DNA of 64,000 nucleotides from BJGV01 sp003230615 (GCA_963663215.1 OY760140.1:868001-932000); one strand, 5' to 3'. Shown: positions 29,324-38,723, counted from the first letter of the stretch. Numbers and translations: made by a program. The notes: generated by a model from the sequence alone, not told the origin.

Positions 29324-30103
29324 TTACCATAGTAGTCTTCCACCAATAACGACAAGAATAGTCGCTAATGCTGGCCGTAATATTCGTTCTGGTATCTGTC
29401 CGCCAATATGGCTGCCCAAGTATATCCCTGGTAGAGACCCCAATAGCAAGCTTCCAAGTAGTCCAAAATTTACCATTCCTAGATAGGCATACCCCACCCC
29501 TGCTATCAAAGTAAGTGGAACCGCATGTGCTATATCACTCCCCACTAAAGTCACGGCTGGAGAACGTGGATACAGAATTATAAGTGCCACCATTCCCAAT
29601 GCTCCAGCACCAACAGATGTAATAGTTACTAAGACACCTAAAATGGCCCCTGTTGCAATTGTTGCTGCAACTATGTGGCGATCGCGCCATGCTGCCAAAA
29701 AACCCAGGCGGGAACGCCCCAAATGTGCTAATTGCTGACGAAACAGTAAAGCCAGTGCGGTCAGGATCAACGCTACTCCCAGCGTACTAGTGATCAAGCC
29801 CGAAAAATTTTGACTTTCTACCCCTAGCGTATTCAGCCCTACCACGGTAACCAACGCAGCGGGTAGACTACCCTTTACCAGTCGTCCTACCAGTTTCCAG
29901 TCTACTGTACCACGATGACCATGTACCCACACTCCACCAGCTTTTGTCAACGCAGCATACAGTAAGTCAGTGCCTACGGCAGTGGCTGGGGAAATACCAA
30001 ACCCCAATATCAATAACGGAGTCATAAGCGAACCCCCGCCTACACCAGTAAGGCCGACAATAAATCCGACTAATAGACCGGATAAGGTATACCCCCATTC
30101 CAT
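29324..30103 (-). CDS. TauE/SafE-family membrane exporter (putative sulfite exporter)
   Basis: A 259-residue inner-membrane protein with about seven or eight helices, starting GLLVGFIVGLTGVGGGSLMTP, the hallmark glycine-rich N-terminal motif. The second half-repeat has GVLVTITSVGAGALGMVAL. It is the first gene of the leftward cys run and only 20 bp from cysI, so transport of sulfite, sulfate or a related organosulfur ion is a reasonable inference. The family alone does not fix the substrate. Confidence 0.85.
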   Translation of the reverse strand: MEWGYTLSGLLVGFIVGLTGVGGGSLMTPLLILGFGISPATAVGTDLLYAALTKAGGVWVHGHRGTVDWKLVGRLVKGSLPAALVTVVGLNTLGVESQNFSGLITSTLGVALILTALALLFRQQLAHLGRSRLGFLAAWRDRHIVAATIATGAILGVLVTITSVGAGALGMVALIILYPRSPAVTLVGSDIAHAVPLTLIAGVGYAYLGMVNFGLLGSLLLGSLPGIYLGSHIGGQIPERILRPALATILVVIGGRLLW

Positions 30104-30189
30104 ACAGTTTGTTCTGCTTATACTGTGTTTTGAGAAGACAGAATATTAACAATAAGTCCATATATTATGAAATAATATTAAATTAGACT

Positions 30190-30210
30190 GTTATAATTAT
30201 TAGTTATAAC
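30190..30210. promoter_or_regulatory. Likely CysB-type operator between the exporter and cysB genes
   Basis: A perfect inverted repeat, GTTATAA and TTATAAC with a 7-base spacer, sits immediately before the cysB start in the 111-bp divergent promoter region. The T-N11-A spacing suits a LysR-type regulator. It probably serves autoregulation and control of the divergent sulfur genes. Confidence 0.5.
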
Positions 30211-30214
30211 AGAT

Positions 30215-31147
30215 ATGGATACAAAAACTATGAAATTACAACAATTACGCTATTTATGCGAAGTGGCAAATCAAGGCCTAAATTTATCTAAGGCTGCTAA
30301 AAATCTGCATACCTCGCAGCCAGGGATAAGTAAGCAGATTCAGCTATTAGAAGATGAACTTAGTGTAGAAATTTTTGTACGCAATGGCAAGCGCATAGCT
30401 AAAATTACACCGCCAGGACAGATAATGCTTGAAATTGCTGAAAGAATACTTAGTGAAACAAAGAACCTGAAGCGAGTAGGTCAAGAATTCACTAATAAAA
30501 ATATGGGGGCTTTAACTATTGCTACTACTCATACCCAAGCACGGTATGTGCTACCTCCTACAATAAGGCGTTTTACCGCTCGCTATCCTAAAGTAAACTT
30601 AAGCTTGCGCCAGGGTAACCCAACCCAAATATCAGAATTAGTCACCTCCGGGGAAGCAGATATCGCCATTGCCACCGAAGCCATCGAGTTATTCCATGAA
30701 CTAGTAATGTTGCCGTGCTATCAATGGAACCGTTGCATCATCACCCCTCCTGGCCATCCACTACTTAAACTCAGTAAACTTACACTTGAAGCTATCGCAA
30801 GATATCCTATCATCACTTACGATTTCGCATTTACTGGCCGCTCAAAAATTAACCAAGCATTTGAAGCCAAAGGATTAGCTCCAATTGTAGTACTTACTGC
30901 TATTGACGCTGATGTAATTAAGACTTACGTAGAACTAGGATTAGGTATTGGTATCGTGGCACAAATGGCGTTTGACCCCAAACGGGATAAACACCTAAGA
31001 TCCATGGATGCAAGTCACCTGTTCGAGCCAAGCACCACACGAATTGGCATCAGTCGAAACAGTTATCTACGCAGTTATGAGTTAGACTTCATTGAGATGT
31101 TTGCCCCCCACCTCGACCCCGCTACTGTTAAGAAAGCCATGCATTAG
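30215..31147 (+). CDS. cysB: CysB-like LysR-family transcriptional regulator
   Basis: A 310-residue activator with an N-terminal winged helix (MKLQQLRYLCEVANQGLNLS, LHTSQPGISKQIQLLEDEL) and a periplasmic-binding-like effector domain. The segment ATTHTQARYVLPPTIRRFTARYP is typical of CysB/Cbl, which sense O- or N-acetylserine and sulfate/APS. It is divergent from the exporter-cysIHDN genes, the natural target set. The start may be ATG 30215 or the ATG five codons later, which matches the family better. Confidence 0.9.
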   Translation: MDTKTMKLQQLRYLCEVANQGLNLSKAAKNLHTSQPGISKQIQLLEDELSVEIFVRNGKRIAKITPPGQIMLEIAERILSETKNLKRVGQEFTNKNMGALTIATTHTQARYVLPPTIRRFTARYPKVNLSLRQGNPTQISELVTSGEADIAIATEAIELFHELVMLPCYQWNRCIITPPGHPLLKLSKLTLEAIARYPIITYDFAFTGRSKINQAFEAKGLAPIVVLTAIDADVIKTYVELGLGIGIVAQMAFDPKRDKHLRSMDASHLFEPSTTRIGISRNSYLRSYELDFIEMFAPHLDPATVKKAMH

Positions 31148-31172
31148 ATTTGTAGTAGCGACAATAAAGTCA

Positions 31173-31664
31173 TCAAGTAGAATCCGAGTCGCTTTCGACC
31201 TCCTTAATCAATCTTAGAACTTCTGTTGCATGATTGTGCGCACTTACACCATATAACGCATGCTGTAATACACCATGCTTGTCAATAATAAAAGTAGAGC
31301 GCAAGATGCCGATCTTTGTTTCTCCATTTACTTCCTTCTCCTGTAAAACGTCATATATCTTGCATGCCTTACTTTCAGTATCTGATAATAAACGAACAGT
31401 AATGCCATGTTTGTCACGAAACGAGCCGTGACTCAAACAATCATCGCGGCTGACACCTAAAACTACTGTATCAAGATTTACAAACTTGTCTTCTAAATCA
31501 CTAAATTCCATAGCCTGATCCGTGCATCCAGGCGTATCATCTTTTAAATAAAAATAAAGAACAAGATTTTTCCTGCTCTTAAAACTAGATAAACTCACCA
31601 TCTCCATGTCAGCATCAGGCAAATCTAAATCTGGAGCAGTCTGTCCAGCTTGTAACATTCTCAT
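31173..31664 (-). CDS. bcp: Thioredoxin-dependent peroxiredoxin (BCP/PrxQ family)
   Basis: Reduces hydroperoxides in the cytoplasm. The 163-residue product has the peroxidatic cysteine in DDTPGCTDQAMEFSDL and the downstream TFIIDKHGVLQ strand. The second cysteine five residues after the first, found in E. coli BCP, is missing (methionine is nearby), so it would be a 1-Cys form or would resolve through Cys in SRDDC or SKACK. It converges on cysB. The start may be the first or third codon. Confidence 0.9.
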   Translation of the reverse strand: MRMLQAGQTAPDLDLPDADMEMVSLSSFKSRKNLVLYFYLKDDTPGCTDQAMEFSDLEDKFVNLDTVVLGVSRDDCLSHGSFRDKHGITVRLLSDTESKACKIYDVLQEKEVNGETKIGILRSTFIIDKHGVLQHALYGVSAHNHATEVLRLIKEVESDSDST

Positions 31665-32496
31665 CCTCTATATAAATTTATTGATGCCAACAAAAATAAT
31701 ACTCGCTATACCAACTAATAATTTAAGCGAATTCTAGCTCATTTCTAAAAAGAATCTATAGTTTTTTTCTGAATGGCATTCTGTGCACATTAACTTCTAA
31801 GTGCGCTAATCACATTGAAGATCATTCCTCTTAAATTCTATTCCATAAATTATGACATAAAGATTACTCATGACGCACATGTCTCAGTCTAATTTGAAGG
31901 GATTACTACCTGCTAGGGCCTTATTAATTTAGGCTGTCGGAACAATAAATACATAAGCACGTATCCTATTTGCCAAGGTGCCAATGAAACAATTTACTTG
32001 GAAGAGGCAGAATGTCAAATGCATTCTGCCTGTAACCTTACCTTTAATCTAAAACTTAATACTCAAGCTCAATTTTATCTTCAGCTTCCTGGTAAATGAT
32101 CAGACAACTAATGGGTACTCCAAAAACCTCGTATTCGATCTGCACCTTGCCCATAATATGGATGTTTGCTTCCAAAATATAGAAAATTAGCATTAATTTT
32201 TATATGTATACTCTCCATAAAATAACTGTATTTACAATATCTTATAAAGATTCTCACTAGTTTCGATAATTCCCATATTGACTTACGACCCCATCCAGAA
32301 CATATTACGTATCTATAGCTTTCTTGCTGCACAAGACAAATATCGCGCTTGACTAGACAATATTTCTGAATTCTGATATTAATGTAGCGGTCTTTCCGGA
32401 TTTGAATTTAATTGAATGGCCGAAGTTCTTTATTTTGTAATTTTGTTATAGCCCTATAAATTGTTGCTCGTCATAAACCAAATGGGAGATTAAAAA
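31665..32496. other. 830-bp non-coding region before the lipoprotein cluster
   Basis: No supported reading frame. The most notable structure is a perfect 10-bp stem, 7-base loop hairpin at 32005-32031 (AGGCAGAATG / CATTCTGCCT). It lacks a T run and could be a processing site, operator or part of a small RNA. The 32497 gene has its ribosome-binding site (GGGAG) at the right edge. Confidence 0.4.
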
Positions 32497-32691
32497 ATGA
32501 GATACCTGCTCCTCGCTGCCGTAATAACACTATCACTATCTGCCTGTGACCTTTTTAAATCAAAGGAAGTCGGGGATGGGAAGCCCGGTCAATACCCTCC
32601 AAGTCTTTGGGATAAACGTGACAGTGCGCCCCCTGGACCAGATGATGGTGCTGGCGATGCTGAACAACGACATGAAGCGCCTGCCGATTAA
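32497..32691 (+). CDS. Small lipoprotein 1
   Basis: A 64-residue product with a lipoprotein signal peptide (MRYLLLAAVITLSLSAC). The lipobox LSAC puts the lipidated cysteine at position 17. The rest is short, polar and proline-rich (KPGQYPPSLWDKRDSAPPG), as in small entericidin-like or peptidoglycan-associated lipoproteins, but no family is recognised. A strong terminator follows at 32818. It is the first of three unrelated-length lipoprotein genes in a row, each with its own promoter gap. Confidence 0.7.
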   Translation: MRYLLLAAVITLSLSACDLFKSKEVGDGKPGQYPPSLWDKRDSAPPGPDDGAGDAEQRHEAPAD

Positions 32692-32817
32692 TATTTACGG
32701 GATATAAACGCCCCTTAATGTGCTGGCTCTCTAACAGAAACAGTAGCTTTTCTGGTTAGAAACTGATCCACTTCGGTCTGCCCATTTAAATAAATAATAG
32801 GGAAATGATATTAATAA

Positions 32818-32844
32818 GGCCGTCCTTCGGGGGCGGCTTTTTTT
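32818..32844 (+). terminator. Rho-independent terminator
   Basis: A 7-bp GC-rich stem (GCCGTCC / GGGCGGC with one G-T pair) with a TTCGG loop is followed directly by seven T. It ends the transcript of lipoprotein 1. Confidence 0.85.
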
Positions 32845-32963
32845 AGCTAGCGCGTTATATACTTATGAAGCATTGTGCCATGCCGATCTGATTCTTAGAA
32901 TTTGAGTAACCCTAGCGCTTCTGCTATATTGGACCAATCTAGAATTTTATTGGAATGTAAATA

Positions 32964-33146
32964 ATGAAATATTCATTTGTCGCTTTTACCCTGTTATTAC
33001 TACTTCTTCCCGCATGTGAAGGTAAAAAAAGTCTTGATGGCCATCCTATGGATAAACCACCACCCTCTGCCGACTCCCCCCGGGACTCTGAGCCAAATTT
33101 TGATGACCTTGATGACCCTGAACCAGACAAGCCAAATAAATGGTAA
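32964..33146 (+). CDS. Small lipoprotein 2
   Basis: A 60-residue product with signal MKYSFVAFTLLLLLLPAC (lipobox LPAC, lipidated Cys at 18). The mature part is proline- and aspartate-rich (DKPPPSADSPRD, DDLDDPEPDKP) and acidic. Its composition resembles lipoprotein 1 (short, Pro/Asp-rich, no fold), so the two may have diverged from a common ancestor. Function is unknown; an extended periplasmic tail is likely. Confidence 0.65.
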   Translation: MKYSFVAFTLLLLLLPACEGKKSLDGHPMDKPPPSADSPRDSEPNFDDLDDPEPDKPNKW

Positions 33147-33311
33147 ATTGTGCAGTTAGGCTATATGTTCACTTTTGGCGTAAAAATTGCCATAGATAGA
33201 CTAACTGATTATTTGCACATTTTCTTAATACTTTTTGATTGGACAAGCACTTCTAGTGTAAACTGCCCCCTTCCATCAACTTATTTAAATTAATATTAAG
33301 GAAACTACATA

Positions 33312-33749
33312 ATGAAATTTTCATTACTCGCTGCCGCATTGGTAGCAATATCTCTAATGGCCTGCGACAGACCCAAGCAAGCCAACCCTGAGAGCATGGA
33401 TAACTATGGAACAACAACCGAGGAAGGAACTACCGTAGCTGAAGAACGTGCTGCTGCAGGACCTGTTTCAGATACTGCAGACCCAGCAGGTTTTGAACTT
33501 GATAATGCAATGCAGGCTGAAGAAGCTGCAGAAAAAGCAGCAACAGCGACAGCAGCAACTGAAGAAGATGCAGAAAAAGCAGCAACAGCGACAGCAGCAA
33601 CTGAAGAAGATGCAGAAAAAGCAGCAACAGCGACAGCAGCAACTGAAGAAGATGAGTATAGTGGTAAAGCGGTTCTACCTGGCCATAATCTCGATGGCAA
33701 TGGAAATCCCATCACTGATGGTAAAGATCCTACCAAGTTAAATCATTAA
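33312..33749 (+). CDS. Lipoprotein with 14-residue tandem repeats
   Basis: A 145-residue lipoprotein: signal MKFSLLAAALVAISLMAC (lipobox LMAC), then a polar acidic segment and three exact copies of AEKAATATAATEED, which would form an alanine-rich helix. The C-terminal domain (GHNLDGNGNPITDGKDPTKL) is short and Gly/Asp-rich. The repeats are also perfect in DNA, so copy number may vary between strains. A strong bidirectional hairpin terminator follows at 33783. Outer-membrane location is inferred; function is unknown. Confidence 0.7.
   Translation: MKFSLLAAALVAISLMACDRPKQANPESMDNYGTTTEEGTTVAEERAAAGPVSDTADPAGFELDNAMQAEEAAEKAATATAATEEDAEKAATATAATEEDAEKAATATAATEEDEYSGKAVLPGHNLDGNGNPITDGKDPTKLNH
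33528..33653 (+). repeat. Three perfect 42-bp tandem repeats inside the lipoprotein gene
   Basis: Units at 33528-33569, 33570-33611 and 33612-33653 appear identical and in frame (14 codons each). Perfect identity at synonymous sites points to recent slippage or recombination. Confidence 0.9.
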
Positions 33750-33782
33750 AAGATGTATAGGGGTCACGTCGTGCCCCATTGT

Positions 33783-33820
33783 AAAAGTAAAAACCATCAT
33801 AAATGATGGTTTTTACTTTT
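33783..33820. terminator. Strong bidirectional terminator
   Basis: An 18-bp perfect stem (AAAAGTAAAAACCATCAT and its complement) with a two-base AA centre has A and T tracts on either side. It lies between the lipoprotein gene and the convergent hydrolase gene and can serve both. Confidence 0.85.
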
Positions 33821-33850
33821 TAGGACCTTCAGTATCTCTAGATCAACTGA

Positions 33851-34618
33851 TTAAATCAGTTGACGCCAATCAAAACCCAAATCCTGATCTGCTACACCGA
33901 TCCAATCTAGTTCACAGTTTATTGCGCCACTTAGCGCTGATTGTGCCAAATGTGGCATGTTATTTACTCTACTCAAGTGAGCTGCGATGAGATGCTGAAG
34001 CAAGCTGCAATCTAGATTTGCCAAGAGTTTTGCCGAGGTGGTATTTTCAAGATGCCCCAAACGACCGCCTACACGCTGCTTCAAACTTTTAGGATAATCA
34101 CTTTCTGCAAGCAGTTGCGCATCATGATTACATTCTAGTACTAACGCATGGCAGCTACTCAAGACCGTTTCAATATGGGTCGTGGAACACCCCGTATCAG
34201 TCAACACGCCCAATAGAAATGCACCGTCACTGAATATAAACTGTGTGGGCTCATGCGCATCATGCGGAACAGGATAAGGCTGGATGCCGATGTCACCAAC
34301 CGAAAAATGCTGATGGCTATCTATAATGTTGATTCTAGGTAATGTTGAGAAGGTTTTCTTTGCACCCCGCAGGGTGCCGTGAGTAAGCCACACCGGAACA
34401 TCAAATTTTCGTGCAAAGCGCTCTACTCCGCCGATATGGTCCGCATGCTCATGAGTAATAATAATTCCATCAACCATATCAGGCTGAAGGCCAAGCCGGG
34501 AAAGACGAGCAATAACTTCTTTCAAAGCAAAGCCACAATCTAGCAGTAATCTGGTTTTTTCCACCTCGATTACTAAACTGTTTCCCCGTGAACCGCTACC
34601 TAGGCAGGCAAATCTCAT
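33851..34618 (-). CDS. MBL-fold metallo-hydrolase (YycJ/WalJ-like)
   Basis: A 255-residue metallo-beta-lactamase-fold protein. The metal site is present: ITHEHADHIGGVERFA (HxHxDH), with further histidines in PYPVPHDAHEP and the CNHDAQLL region. The N-terminus MRFACLGSGSRGNSLVIEV is typical of YycJ-like proteins, thought to be exonucleases or phosphodiesterases. It lies 140 bp downstream of bamC and reads the same way. The substrate is not known from sequence. Confidence 0.85.
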   Translation of the reverse strand: MRFACLGSGSRGNSLVIEVEKTRLLLDCGFALKEVIARLSRLGLQPDMVDGIIITHEHADHIGGVERFARKFDVPVWLTHGTLRGAKKTFSTLPRINIIDSHQHFSVGDIGIQPYPVPHDAHEPTQFIFSDGAFLLGVLTDTGCSTTHIETVLSSCHALVLECNHDAQLLAESDYPKSLKQRVGGRLGHLENTTSAKLLANLDCSLLQHLIAAHLSRVNNMPHLAQSALSGAINCELDWIGVADQDLGFDWRQLI

Positions 34619-34760
34619 ATACTTTGAAAAAAGTAAAATTTTATGGAAGACTCATGCAAGAACGAAGATAAAATTCAGCGAAACACACCTAAAGAAAAAA
34701 GGCACCACTTTAGTTAATGATAGTTAACTTATTACCTCATCTCTCACGCTTCTTGATAAA

Positions 34761-35894
34761 TTACTTGAGCTGTTCATAGAGCAAATTCAATATTCGATCT
34801 GCGACATCAGAATTATCTGACTTACCATCCTGATTAAATACCTTTACCTCACTTCCTGACTCTGTACCACTAACTTGGATACGATATTGATCAGGCTTCT
34901 TATCCTCCTTGTCATCATCACTCCAGAAAGATAGGTTATCCAAGAAATTGACCTCATCATCATCTACTAAACTGTTATCTGGGTCAACATAACGAACGAA
35001 GTAGATCCCTTCTGAACGATCACGATCTTCAACGGTAAAGCCAATACGATCAAGCGCCAACCCGACGCGGCGCCACGAACGATCAAATGCTCCATCCATT
35101 GTTAGAATGCCCCCATCTTCAGGATTAAGATGAGCACGCTCTTTAGTTTTGCTGTTAGCCAATACCGATCTAGCCCGTTCTTCAGCTACCCCAAAATGCA
35201 TCATCAATCGTGCGAGCATCTCAGCTTCTAAATCTGGATCAGAAGGGCGATCTCCCATTGCACGGTGGCTAATGTAAATTTCGGTTGTACCTGCTTCACC
35301 CCGTTCTAGACGAGAACGAAATTTGTCGAACTCAATTGCTGAGAGTGCTCTAAGAATTTTACTATCTGGAATGCCCGCACGATTTTCTGCCCAATCGGTT
35401 TCCATCACTCCGGCTTCAGGTACTTCTACCTTGATACTAAAACCCATTACATTCCAAAAATCTTTGACTATCGGCCATACCTCTTCCGGTTCCCTCTTCA
35501 CCACTAACCAACGCTGAGTTCCAGAACGCTCAATTCTTACCGTAGAATCATCAGGGGTCTTAGGTAAAAGTGCGGAGGAAAATTCCACTGAATCCTTTCC
35601 ACTGGCGCGTTCTTTGCTATAAGCAGAATAAGTTTTACTTTCAGATGGCTTGAGATCGGGCACAATATAGCGATCTTCTAAAACGGGTTCAGTTAAATCT
35701 GGGGGCACTTCAAGCGGAGGATTTTTTCCAGCTGTTTCGTATTCCATCTCTACTTCCAACTCCATCTTATTATCTTCCTCCATCAATTTATCAGAAAAAC
35801 CAGAAAATAGACTGCAACCCGATATTGCTAACGTGACGTATAGCAGGTGAAACTTCCACCATTTAATTTTTATTATCAAATATTCCTGAATCAT
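34761..35894 (-). CDS. bamC: Outer-membrane assembly lipoprotein BamC
   Basis: Accessory lipoprotein of the BAM complex that inserts outer-membrane beta-barrels. The N-terminus has a signal with lipobox (LAISGCSLFSG). A long unstructured segment with Pro/Glu follows (LEVPPDLTEPVLEDRYIVPD, which resembles the BamD-binding stretch). Then come two helix-grip domains (RWLVVKREPEEVWPIVKDFW; RSWRRVGLALDRIGFTVEDR). The ATG at 35894 is chosen because it lies 16 bp after the dapA stop and leaves a normal signal length. The dapA-bamC order is conserved in proteobacteria. Confidence 0.9.
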   Translation of the reverse strand: MIQEYLIIKIKWWKFHLLYVTLAISGCSLFSGFSDKLMEEDNKMELEVEMEYETAGKNPPLEVPPDLTEPVLEDRYIVPDLKPSESKTYSAYSKERASGKDSVEFSSALLPKTPDDSTVRIERSGTQRWLVVKREPEEVWPIVKDFWNVMGFSIKVEVPEAGVMETDWAENRAGIPDSKILRALSAIEFDKFRSRLERGEAGTTEIYISHRAMGDRPSDPDLEAEMLARLMMHFGVAEERARSVLANSKTKERAHLNPEDGGILTMDGAFDRSWRRVGLALDRIGFTVEDRDRSEGIYFVRYVDPDNSLVDDDEVNFLDNLSFWSDDDKEDKKPDQYRIQVSGTESGSEVKVFNQDGKSDNSDVADRILNLLYEQLK

Positions 35895-35910
35895 AATTCC
35901 AATCAAATTT

Positions 35911-36789
35911 TTATAGTACCACCCCTGCTTGATGCATTGCATCCCTTATAACCTGATGATATTGAGCTGATAGTTGTGTCAATGGCAAACGCAAACCGGT
36001 ATCTATCAACCCCATTTGCGCTACCGCCCATTTCACTGGAATTGGATTAGCCTCAACAAATAGATCCCAGTGTAATCTCAATAATTTATTGTTAACAGCA
36101 CGAGCGGTGATTAGATCCCCAGCAAATGCCGCAACACACATTTCGTGCATCAATTTCGGCGCAACATTTGCTGTAACTGAAATCGCACCATGCCCACCTA
36201 GCAATAATAATGCCAGGCTACTTGCATCATCACCACTATAAACTGCAAAGTCTTGTGGAGATTTACTCAACAAGTCAAAACCTCGCCCCATATCACCAGT
36301 TGCATCTTTAATTCCGACGACATTGGGGATCTGTGAAAGACGTAATACTGTTTCATTAGCAATATCTGCAACAGTCCTACTAGGAACATTATATAAAATC
36401 TGTGGAATATCTACTGCCTCTGCCACTGCTCTAAAATGCTGATATAAGCCTTCCTGAGAGGGTTTATTGTAATATGGAACTACTGACAGGCTCGCATTTG
36501 CACCAGCATCCTTTGCATAGCTGGAAAGATCAATAGCTTCAGTTGTAGAATTTGCACCAGTACCAGCAATAACCGGTATACGTCCTGCAGTATGTTTCAC
36601 TGCAGTACTAATCAATATGTGGTGCTCCTCATAATTAACCGTAGGCGACTCCCCGGTAGTGCCTACTACCACAATACCGTCAGTCCCCTGTTCTACATGA
36701 AAATCAATCAGGGCACGAAAACTCTCCAAATCCAACCTACCATCTTCATGCATAGGTGTGACGATAGCTACTAAACTACCTTTAAACAT
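35911..36789 (-). CDS. dapA: 4-hydroxy-tetrahydrodipicolinate synthase
   Basis: First committed step of lysine and meso-diaminopimelate synthesis: condenses pyruvate with aspartate semialdehyde. The 292-residue product starts MFKGSLVAIVTPM. It shows GTTGESPTV, the tyrosine in ILYNVPSRT, the Schiff-base lysine in VVGIKDATGD, and YSGDDASSLALLLLGGHGAIS. A frame to 36816 adds nine atypical residues. Followed by bamC. Confidence 0.96.
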   Translation of the reverse strand: MFKGSLVAIVTPMHEDGRLDLESFRALIDFHVEQGTDGIVVVGTTGESPTVNYEEHHILISTAVKHTAGRIPVIAGTGANSTTEAIDLSSYAKDAGANASLSVVPYYNKPSQEGLYQHFRAVAEAVDIPQILYNVPSRTVADIANETVLRLSQIPNVVGIKDATGDMGRGFDLLSKSPQDFAVYSGDDASSLALLLLGGHGAISVTANVAPKLMHEMCVAAFAGDLITARAVNNKLLRLHWDLFVEANPIPVKWAVAQMGLIDTGLRLPLTQLSAQYHQVIRDAMHQAGVVL

Positions 36790-36931
36790 AACAGTCCATC
36801 CAGTAAAAAGAAACATTTTACCTGAATCTTGTTCATCCTATTGAGATTCACTTATTCAGGCTAGAACCTATTTTTCATAAAATACTAGTGTATTTTATAG
36901 TGTATATTCTAATCGTTAGTACGTGAACAGA

Positions 36932-37936
36932 TCACTCCTTCGTAAATACCATAGCACCGTTCTTGTGATCTACCTTTATCGTGTCCTTAGCTGCAAAATG
37001 ACCTTCTAGGATTTCCTTTGCAAGTGGATTCTCGATTTGTGCCTGTATTGCACGCTTCAATGGACGCGCACCAAAAACAGGATCAAAACCAGCTTGGGCA
37101 AGTTCTGTTATTGCAGCTTCTGAGACCTTTATATTCATTTCCATTTCTGCTAGTCGCGCCTCAACATATTGCAACTGTATCCGCGCTATCGAATGGATAT
37201 GTTTCTTATCAAGCGCATGAAATACCACCACTTCATCAATGCGATTGATAAACTCTGGCCGGAAATAGGTTCTTACTTCACCCATCACTGCTAGCTTAAT
37301 TACCTGATAATCATCACCCGCCATTTGTTGAATCATCTGCGAACCAAGGTTGGAGGTCATGACGATAACGGTATTCTTGAAATTAACAGTACGCCCCTGA
37401 CCATCCGTCATACGTCCATCATCAAGAACTTGCAACAATACGTTAAACACGTCTGGATGAGCTTTTTCTATTTCGTCTAGTAGAATTACAGAATAAGGTT
37501 TTCTGCGTACCGCCTCAGTAAGATGACCTCCTTCTTCATAACCTACATAACCAGGCGGCGCACCGATTAACCGAGCTACAGAGTGTTTCTCCATAAACTC
37601 TGACATATCTATACGAATAAGATAATTTTCCGAGTCGAATAGAAACCCTGCTAGAGCTTTGCATAATTCAGTTTTACCTGTACCAGTCGGCCCCAAGAAC
37701 AGAAATGAGCCATAGGGGCGATTAGGATCGGAAAGCCCCGATCGTGAGCGGCGAATGGCGTCGGATACGAGATGGACTGCTTCATCCTGCCCCACTACTC
37801 GCTCATGTAATTTCTGCTCCATATGCAAGAGCTTCTCCCGCTCACCCTGCATCATTTTGGATACGGGAATGCCAGTAGCGCGGGAAACTACCTCGGCGAT
37901 TGGAATCGAATAACAAGCTAGAAGGATTATTAACAC
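36932..37936 (-). pseudogene. clpB: clpB, 3' part (second ATPase domain), separated by the island
   Basis: Encodes the C-terminal third of the disaggregase ClpB: VSRATGIPVSKMM, then nucleotide-binding domain 2 with Walker A LFLGPTGTGKTELCKALA, Walker B VILLDEIEKAHPDVF, MTSNLGSQM, and the C-terminal EFINRIDEVVVFHAL. Genuine clpB sequence starts at the 7-bp repeat at 37895-37901. The first 12 or so codons back to a GTG at 37936 come from the island and have no good ribosome-binding site. The domain itself looks intact, so a separate NBD2 polypeptide could exist only if the island supplies expression signals. Confidence 0.9.
37895..37901. repeat. Left direct repeat of the island (attachment core)
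   Basis: GGCGATT, identical to 46142-46148. This is the only stretch shared by both clpB junctions, and excision between the copies would restore clpB. Confidence 0.8.
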
Positions 37937-37964
37937 TTATCTTACACGTTTCGACATTTCAGTG

Positions 37965-37983
37965 TTGCCCCCAAAATTGCCCC
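37965..37983. promoter_or_regulatory. Left integrase arm-type site
   Basis: TTGCCCCCAAAATTGCCCC, two half-sites of TTGCCCC. It closely matches 46001-46020 (TTGCCCCCAATATTGCCCCC) at the other end in the same orientation. These look like integrase arm-binding sites, as in P4-type elements. Confidence 0.55.
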
Positions 37984-38237
37984 ATAAAATGCTGGATTCA
38001 ATGGGATGACATGAGACCATATTGGATTAGAGGGATAAATCAGCAGTCAGCGAAAACTTTGTACCGTACCGATGTATTAGGTAGTTGGCGGTTTTAAGTA
38101 CAGGCCAAACTCAAAGAGAAAGAATTCAATTTCTTCTGCTGAAACTACAAGATTATCAGCAATATCGTGTATGCACTCTAGATATTGCTGATAGGAACGA
38201 ACTGCATTGTTATTCTTTCTTTGAAAAGCCGCATCGT

Positions 38238-38684
38238 TTAATTATATCCATATTTGGCAATCATCCTCTTTATTTTATTGGCAACTACAACATCGTTATT
38301 TAATGCATGCTCCCAAAACCTTATGGCGCGCCATTCTTTTGCTCTTAAAAGGCGTATATTTTTTCGATCCCTTAAAATATTTCGTTTGATCTTTTCGCGC
38401 CAAAATTCTGTATTCTTTTTCGGTTCTATGTAACAGCGTGGACACCCATGCCAGAAGCAGCCATCAACGAATACTGCAATGTTATGTTTAGGGAGCACAA
38501 AGTCCGGCTTCCCTGGCAACTTCCATCCCCTCCGCCAACCGGTTATTTTATGCCATCGCATAATCTTTATAAGCCGCCCTTCTGTTGACTTATTCCCCTT
38601 GCTACGGATTGCAGACATTATGTGAGACCGCTTTGGAGTGGTAGGAACCTTACGTGGCAAGGGGGTTATGTTATGTCTAGACAC
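38238..38684 (-). CDS. vsr: Very short patch repair endonuclease (Vsr)
   Basis: Nicks DNA at T:G mismatches that arise by deamination of 5-methylcytosine, protecting methylated sites. The 148-residue protein has the family motifs: RSHIMSAIRSKGNKSTE, the catalytic region PGKPDFVLPKHNIAVFVDGC, the zinc-binding FWHGCPRCY, and a C-terminal REKIKRNILRDRKNIRLL. It is divergent from the cytosine methyltransferase across an operator with 17-bp arms, the usual partnership. It ends in TAA. Confidence 0.93.
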   Translation of the reverse strand: MSRHNITPLPRKVPTTPKRSHIMSAIRSKGNKSTEGRLIKIMRWHKITGWRRGWKLPGKPDFVLPKHNIAVFVDGCFWHGCPRCYIEPKKNTEFWREKIKRNILRDRKNIRLLRAKEWRAIRFWEHALNNDVVVANKIKRMIAKYGYN

Positions 38685-38723
38685 TAAAAACCTTTTTAAT
38701 TATTAAGTTGCATACTTTTTACA

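Noticed and set aside
32108..32332. 74-codon minus-strand frame in the gap after bcp
   Set aside because: No ribosome-binding site and no protein-like features; probably chance.
33528..33653. CRISPR array
   Set aside because: The units are contiguous and in frame within a gene, with no spacers. No CRISPR-like array was seen elsewhere in the window.
33404..33736. Minus-strand frame opposite the repeat lipoprotein
   Set aside because: Low-complexity complement of the tandem repeats; the plus strand has a signal peptide, lipobox and ribosome-binding site.
37900..38097. Short plus-strand frame at the island's left end
   Set aside because: It overlaps the attachment repeat and arm sites and has no ribosome-binding site; part of its C-terminal end looks protein-like, but not enough to call.
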